Of a DNA stretch of 8,110 nt, positions 6,295-8,110 are shown in pieces; positions within the stretch are counted from its first letter, which is position 1, and every line of letters starts with the position of its first letter. A program made the position numbers and the translations under genes. The notes below the pieces were generated by a model. That model was given only the letters and a program-made list of their open reading frames with translations. It had not been told where the DNA came from and did no database searches. Location of the stretch: positions 1 through 8,110 of the forward strand of contig USJB01000051.1 of assembly GCA_900554905.1 (NCBI GenBank), given 5' to 3'. Origin of the DNA: an uncultured Collinsella sp. Lineage in GTDB: Bacteria > Actinomycetota > Coriobacteriia > Coriobacteriales > Coriobacteriaceae.

Positions 6295-6300
6295 ATTGTA
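6295..6300 (-). promoter_or_regulatory. Possible -10 box of the acyltransferase gene
   Basis: Read on the - strand this is TACAAT, five of six matches to the consensus -10. It would place the transcript start about 30 nt before ATG 6255. No good -35 hexamer lies at the right distance upstream, so support is modest. Confidence 0.35.
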
Positions 6301-6348
6301 GCTGCCTGCTCCTGTGAATGCTTGCTGCTGGCGCAACCTCAAGGGCGC

Positions 6349-6378
6349 GTTCACATCAAAGTGAACTAAAGTTATAGA
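6349..6378 (+). promoter_or_regulatory. Ribokinase operon promoter with overlapping operator palindrome
   Basis: TTCACA (6350-6355, five of six matches to -35) and TATAGA (6373-6378, four of six to -10) are 17 bp apart, placing the start near base 6385 and giving a 5' leader of about 57 nt. A perfect palindrome, GTTCAC (6349-6354), six bases, GTGAAC (6361-6366), covers the -35 box and part of the spacer. A dimeric repressor bound there would block RNA polymerase. The gene for such a regulator is not in the window; control by ribose or nucleosides is inferred from the downstream genes. Confidence 0.55.
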
Positions 6379-6441
6379 GGTGCGAAGGCGCGCAATCGAC
6401 GGTCGACGGTGGGTGCAAAGCCCGCAGATGAGGAGGTTTCC

Positions 6442-7404
6442 ATGGCAGATCGTGGCATCGTTGCGGTGTTCGGCAGCATGAACATGGACCTTTCGGTGGC
6501 GTGCGAGCGCATACCGCGTGCGGGCGAGACCGTCGGCGGCAGCGGGTTTATCACCAACGCCGGCGGCAAGGGCGCCAATCAGGCCGTAGCTGCCGCGCGT
6601 ATGGGCGCGTGCACGCACATGATCGGCGCGGTCGGTCGCGACGCGTTTGGCGCGTCGCTCGTGGTGGGGCTCCAAGACGCCGGCGTGGACTGTGACTTTG
6701 TAGTGCATCGCGATGACGTGGAGACGGGAACGGCGACCATCATTCGCTGCGAGGGCGACAACCGCATCGTACTGTCACCGGGCGCCAACCATGCGCTTGC
6801 GGGCGCGGACGTTGCCTGCGCGCTGAGGCGTCTGGTGGCTCATGAGCTCGACGGCGACGCCAGCGAGATTGCCCCGGCTGCCGGAAGCGTCTTTATCGCC
6901 CAGGGCGAATGTGACCTTGCAGCGACGGCCGAGGCGCTTGTTTGCGCTCACGAGCTGGGGTTCTATACGATCTTTAATCCAGCGCCTGCCTGTGAGTTGC
7001 CTGCGGAGGCCTGGCCTGCGGTCGACTTGGTCTGCCCCAACGAGACCGAGTGCCAGGTTCTGACGGGTATCCTGCCCACGGATGACGCGAGTTGCGTCAC
7101 CGCGCTCAATGCGCTGCTCGACAAGGGTGCCGGAGCTGCGGTCATCACGTTGGGCGGTGCCGGCTCGGTTACGCTCGGCGATGGCGGTGAGCTGCTGCGC
7201 ATGCCGGCACTTTCGAGTACGGTAGTCGATACCACGGCCGCCGGCGATACGTTTATCGGCGCGTTGGCGGCGGCTCGCCTAGAGGGCTTGCCGCTCTTTG
7301 AGTGCATGGCCGCGGGTGCTCGCGCCTCGGCAGTGACGGTGTCGCGCCTGGGCGCTCAGCAATCGATTCCCACGCGCGCCGAAGTTGAACATTGGTTTGG
7401 TTAA
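6442..7404 (+). CDS. rbsK: Ribokinase (PfkB family)
   Basis: This cytosolic 320-residue kinase phosphorylates D-ribose to ribose 5-phosphate with ATP; E. coli RbsK has 309 residues. Signatures in order: GSMNMDL (11-17, sugar-binding NMD); GGKGANQAVAAARMG (41-55, the PfkB signature-1 region); FNPAPA (178-183); PNETE (199-203); ITLGGAGS (235-242, nucleotide site); and DTTAAGDTFIGAL (263-275, PfkB signature 2, with Asp269 as catalytic base). The C-terminal ASAVTVSRLGAQQSIPTRAEV also fits the family. ATG 6442 is chosen because AGGAGG at 6431-6436 lies 5 nt upstream; an in-frame GTG at 6409 lies before that site and would add residues outside the fold. A nucleoside hydrolase gene follows after 30 bp, so ribose probably comes from nucleosides. 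Related sugar kinases of the PfkB family are the alternative, but the motif set is typical of ribokinase. Confidence 0.93.
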   Translation: MADRGIVAVFGSMNMDLSVACERIPRAGETVGGSGFITNAGGKGANQAVAAARMGACTHMIGAVGRDAFGASLVVGLQDAGVDCDFVVHRDDVETGTATIIRCEGDNRIVLSPGANHALAGADVACALRRLVAHELDGDASEIAPAAGSVFIAQGECDLAATAEALVCAHELGFYTIFNPAPACELPAEAWPAVDLVCPNETECQVLTGILPTDDASCVTALNALLDKGAGAAVITLGGAGSVTLGDGGELLRMPALSSTVVDTTAAGDTFIGALAAARLEGLPLFECMAAGARASAVTVSRLGAQQSIPTRAEVEHWFG

Positions 7405-7434
7405 ACGATAAAGACGGAGAAGCGGAGTAGAACA

Positions 7435-8110
7435 ATGGCAATCAAGAAGCTGATCCTTGATCTGGATATGGGTGTTGACGATGCGATGGCGCTGGCCTAT
7501 GCCATCGCGAGCCCCGAGGTGGAGCTCGTGGGCATCACCACGTGCTTTGGTAACGTGCGCGTCGAGCAATCGGCGCACAACTGCCTGGCGGTGCTCGATC
7601 TGCTGGGTCGCCCCGAGGTTCCGGTGTACCTGGGTGCCGACCGTCCTCTGCAGGCGACTGAGCCCTATACGCCGCCGGCGTCCACCGCGCTCATTCACGG
7701 CAAGAACGGCATCGGCGGCGCGAGCGTGCCCGCGTCGCCCTACGAGCCGGTGGGGGCGACCTCGGCCGACGGCAACGCTGCGGTCGATTATCTGATCGAT
7801 GCCGCGCGCACCTATGGCCCCGATCTGGTCTACGTAGCGACTGGCCCGCTCTCCAACCTGGCGCTCGCCCTGGAGCGCGATACGGCGGCGATGATGTCCA
7901 TCGGCCGCGTGGTCGTGATGGGCGGCGCCCTTACCGTGCCCGGCAACGTGAGCGCGGGCGCCGAGGCCAATATGGCGAGCGACCCCGAGGCAGCCGACGC
8001 GGTGCTGCGCTCGGGCCGTAAGCTCACCATGGTGGGTCTGGACGTGACGCATCGCGTGGTGCTCACACGCCGCGACATTGCCGGCTGGACGGGCTCGGGC
8101 ACCATGGCGG
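7435..8110 (+). CDS. Nucleoside hydrolase (inosine/uridine-preferring family), 3' end outside window
   Basis: The first 225 residues of a nucleoside N-ribohydrolase, which cleaves ribonucleosides to free base and ribose, are visible; family members are about 310-330 residues. The Ca2+-binding N-terminal motif appears as DLDMGVDD (9-16), keeping the aspartates but with Leu and Met where most members have DTDPG. Further family marks are GN (39-40), HGKNGIGG (88-95), ATGPLSNLA (135-143, with the Ca2+-site Thr136) and GNVSAGAEAN (170-179). Asn171, Glu177 and Asn179 have the spacing of the ribose-binding residues. DPEAAD (183-188) and GLDVTHRV follow. The C-terminal active-site His-Asp pair would lie beyond the edge. 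ATG 7435 is preceded by GGAG (7424-7427) with 7-nt spacing, 30 bp after ribokinase, implying one operon. Base preference cannot be read from this part. Confidence 0.93.
   Translation, partial: MAIKKLILDLDMGVDDAMALAYAIASPEVELVGITTCFGNVRVEQSAHNCLAVLDLLGRPEVPVYLGADRPLQATEPYTPPASTALIHGKNGIGGASVPASPYEPVGATSADGNAAVDYLIDAARTYGPDLVYVATGPLSNLALALERDTAAMMSIGRVVVMGGALTVPGNVSAGAEANMASDPEAADAVLRSGRKLTMVGLDVTHRVVLTRRDIAGWTGSGTMA

Noticed and set aside
6397..6410. Tandem CGACGGT repeat in the ribokinase leader
   Set aside because: Only two 7-bp units in GC-rich DNA; too short to support a function.
6409..6441. GTG 6409 as the ribokinase start
   Set aside because: The AGGAGG at 6431-6436 is inside that extension and perfectly placed for ATG 6442.
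1..8110. CRISPR array, tRNA, rRNA or insertion sequence
   Set aside because: No regularly spaced direct repeats, no cloverleaf-like or ribosomal sequence, and no transposase-coding frame were seen.

Overview
The window is GC-rich bacterial DNA with compact genes and mostly G/C-ending codons. Its protein families fit an anaerobic actinobacterium of the class Coriobacteriia; a Collinsella-like gut bacterium is my best guess. That placement rests on general style and recalled family distribution, not on a marker gene.

Layout. (1) Bases 1-77 hold the last codons of a gene that starts outside the window; a REP-like hairpin sits on its stop codon. (2) Bases 78-405 are a long, hairpin-rich leader that ends in two Shine-Dalgarno sequences and a ten-codon open frame. 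(3) Bases 406-3521 hold a two-gene operon on the + strand. It encodes a 614-residue MgtE-like protein (two PRC-barrel-like segments, MgtE_N, CBS pair, divergent membrane part) and, 8 bp later, a 420-residue Nramp-family transporter with non-canonical metal-site motifs. A strong intrinsic terminator follows. (4) Bases 3522-4038 are non-coding. They contain an A/T-rich segment bounded by a perfect 17-bp inverted repeat with smaller hairpins inside, and a perfect 18-bp GC-rich hairpin. (5) Bases 4039-6255 on the - strand encode an OatA-type membrane acyltransferase with an extracellular SGNH domain, convergent with the Nramp gene. (6) Bases 6256-6441 are a divergent control region with a recognisable promoter overlapped by an 18-bp palindrome. 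(7) Bases 6442-8110 hold a + strand operon of ribokinase and a nucleoside hydrolase that runs off the end.

How the genes work together. The first operon looks like divalent-cation (probably Mg2+) homeostasis. The Nramp protein keeps the TM1 aspartate but has lost the transition-metal ligands, as in Nramp-related Mg2+ transporters. The MgtE-like protein keeps the sensor domains but lacks the pore aspartate, so it may sense or regulate rather than transport. The last operon is nucleoside salvage: the hydrolase releases ribose from nucleosides and ribokinase makes ribose 5-phosphate. The acyltransferase stands alone and probably modifies the cell wall or another surface glycan.

The points most worth following up are the leader RNA, the MgtE/Nramp pair with altered metal-site residues, and the inverted-repeat element between the convergent genes.
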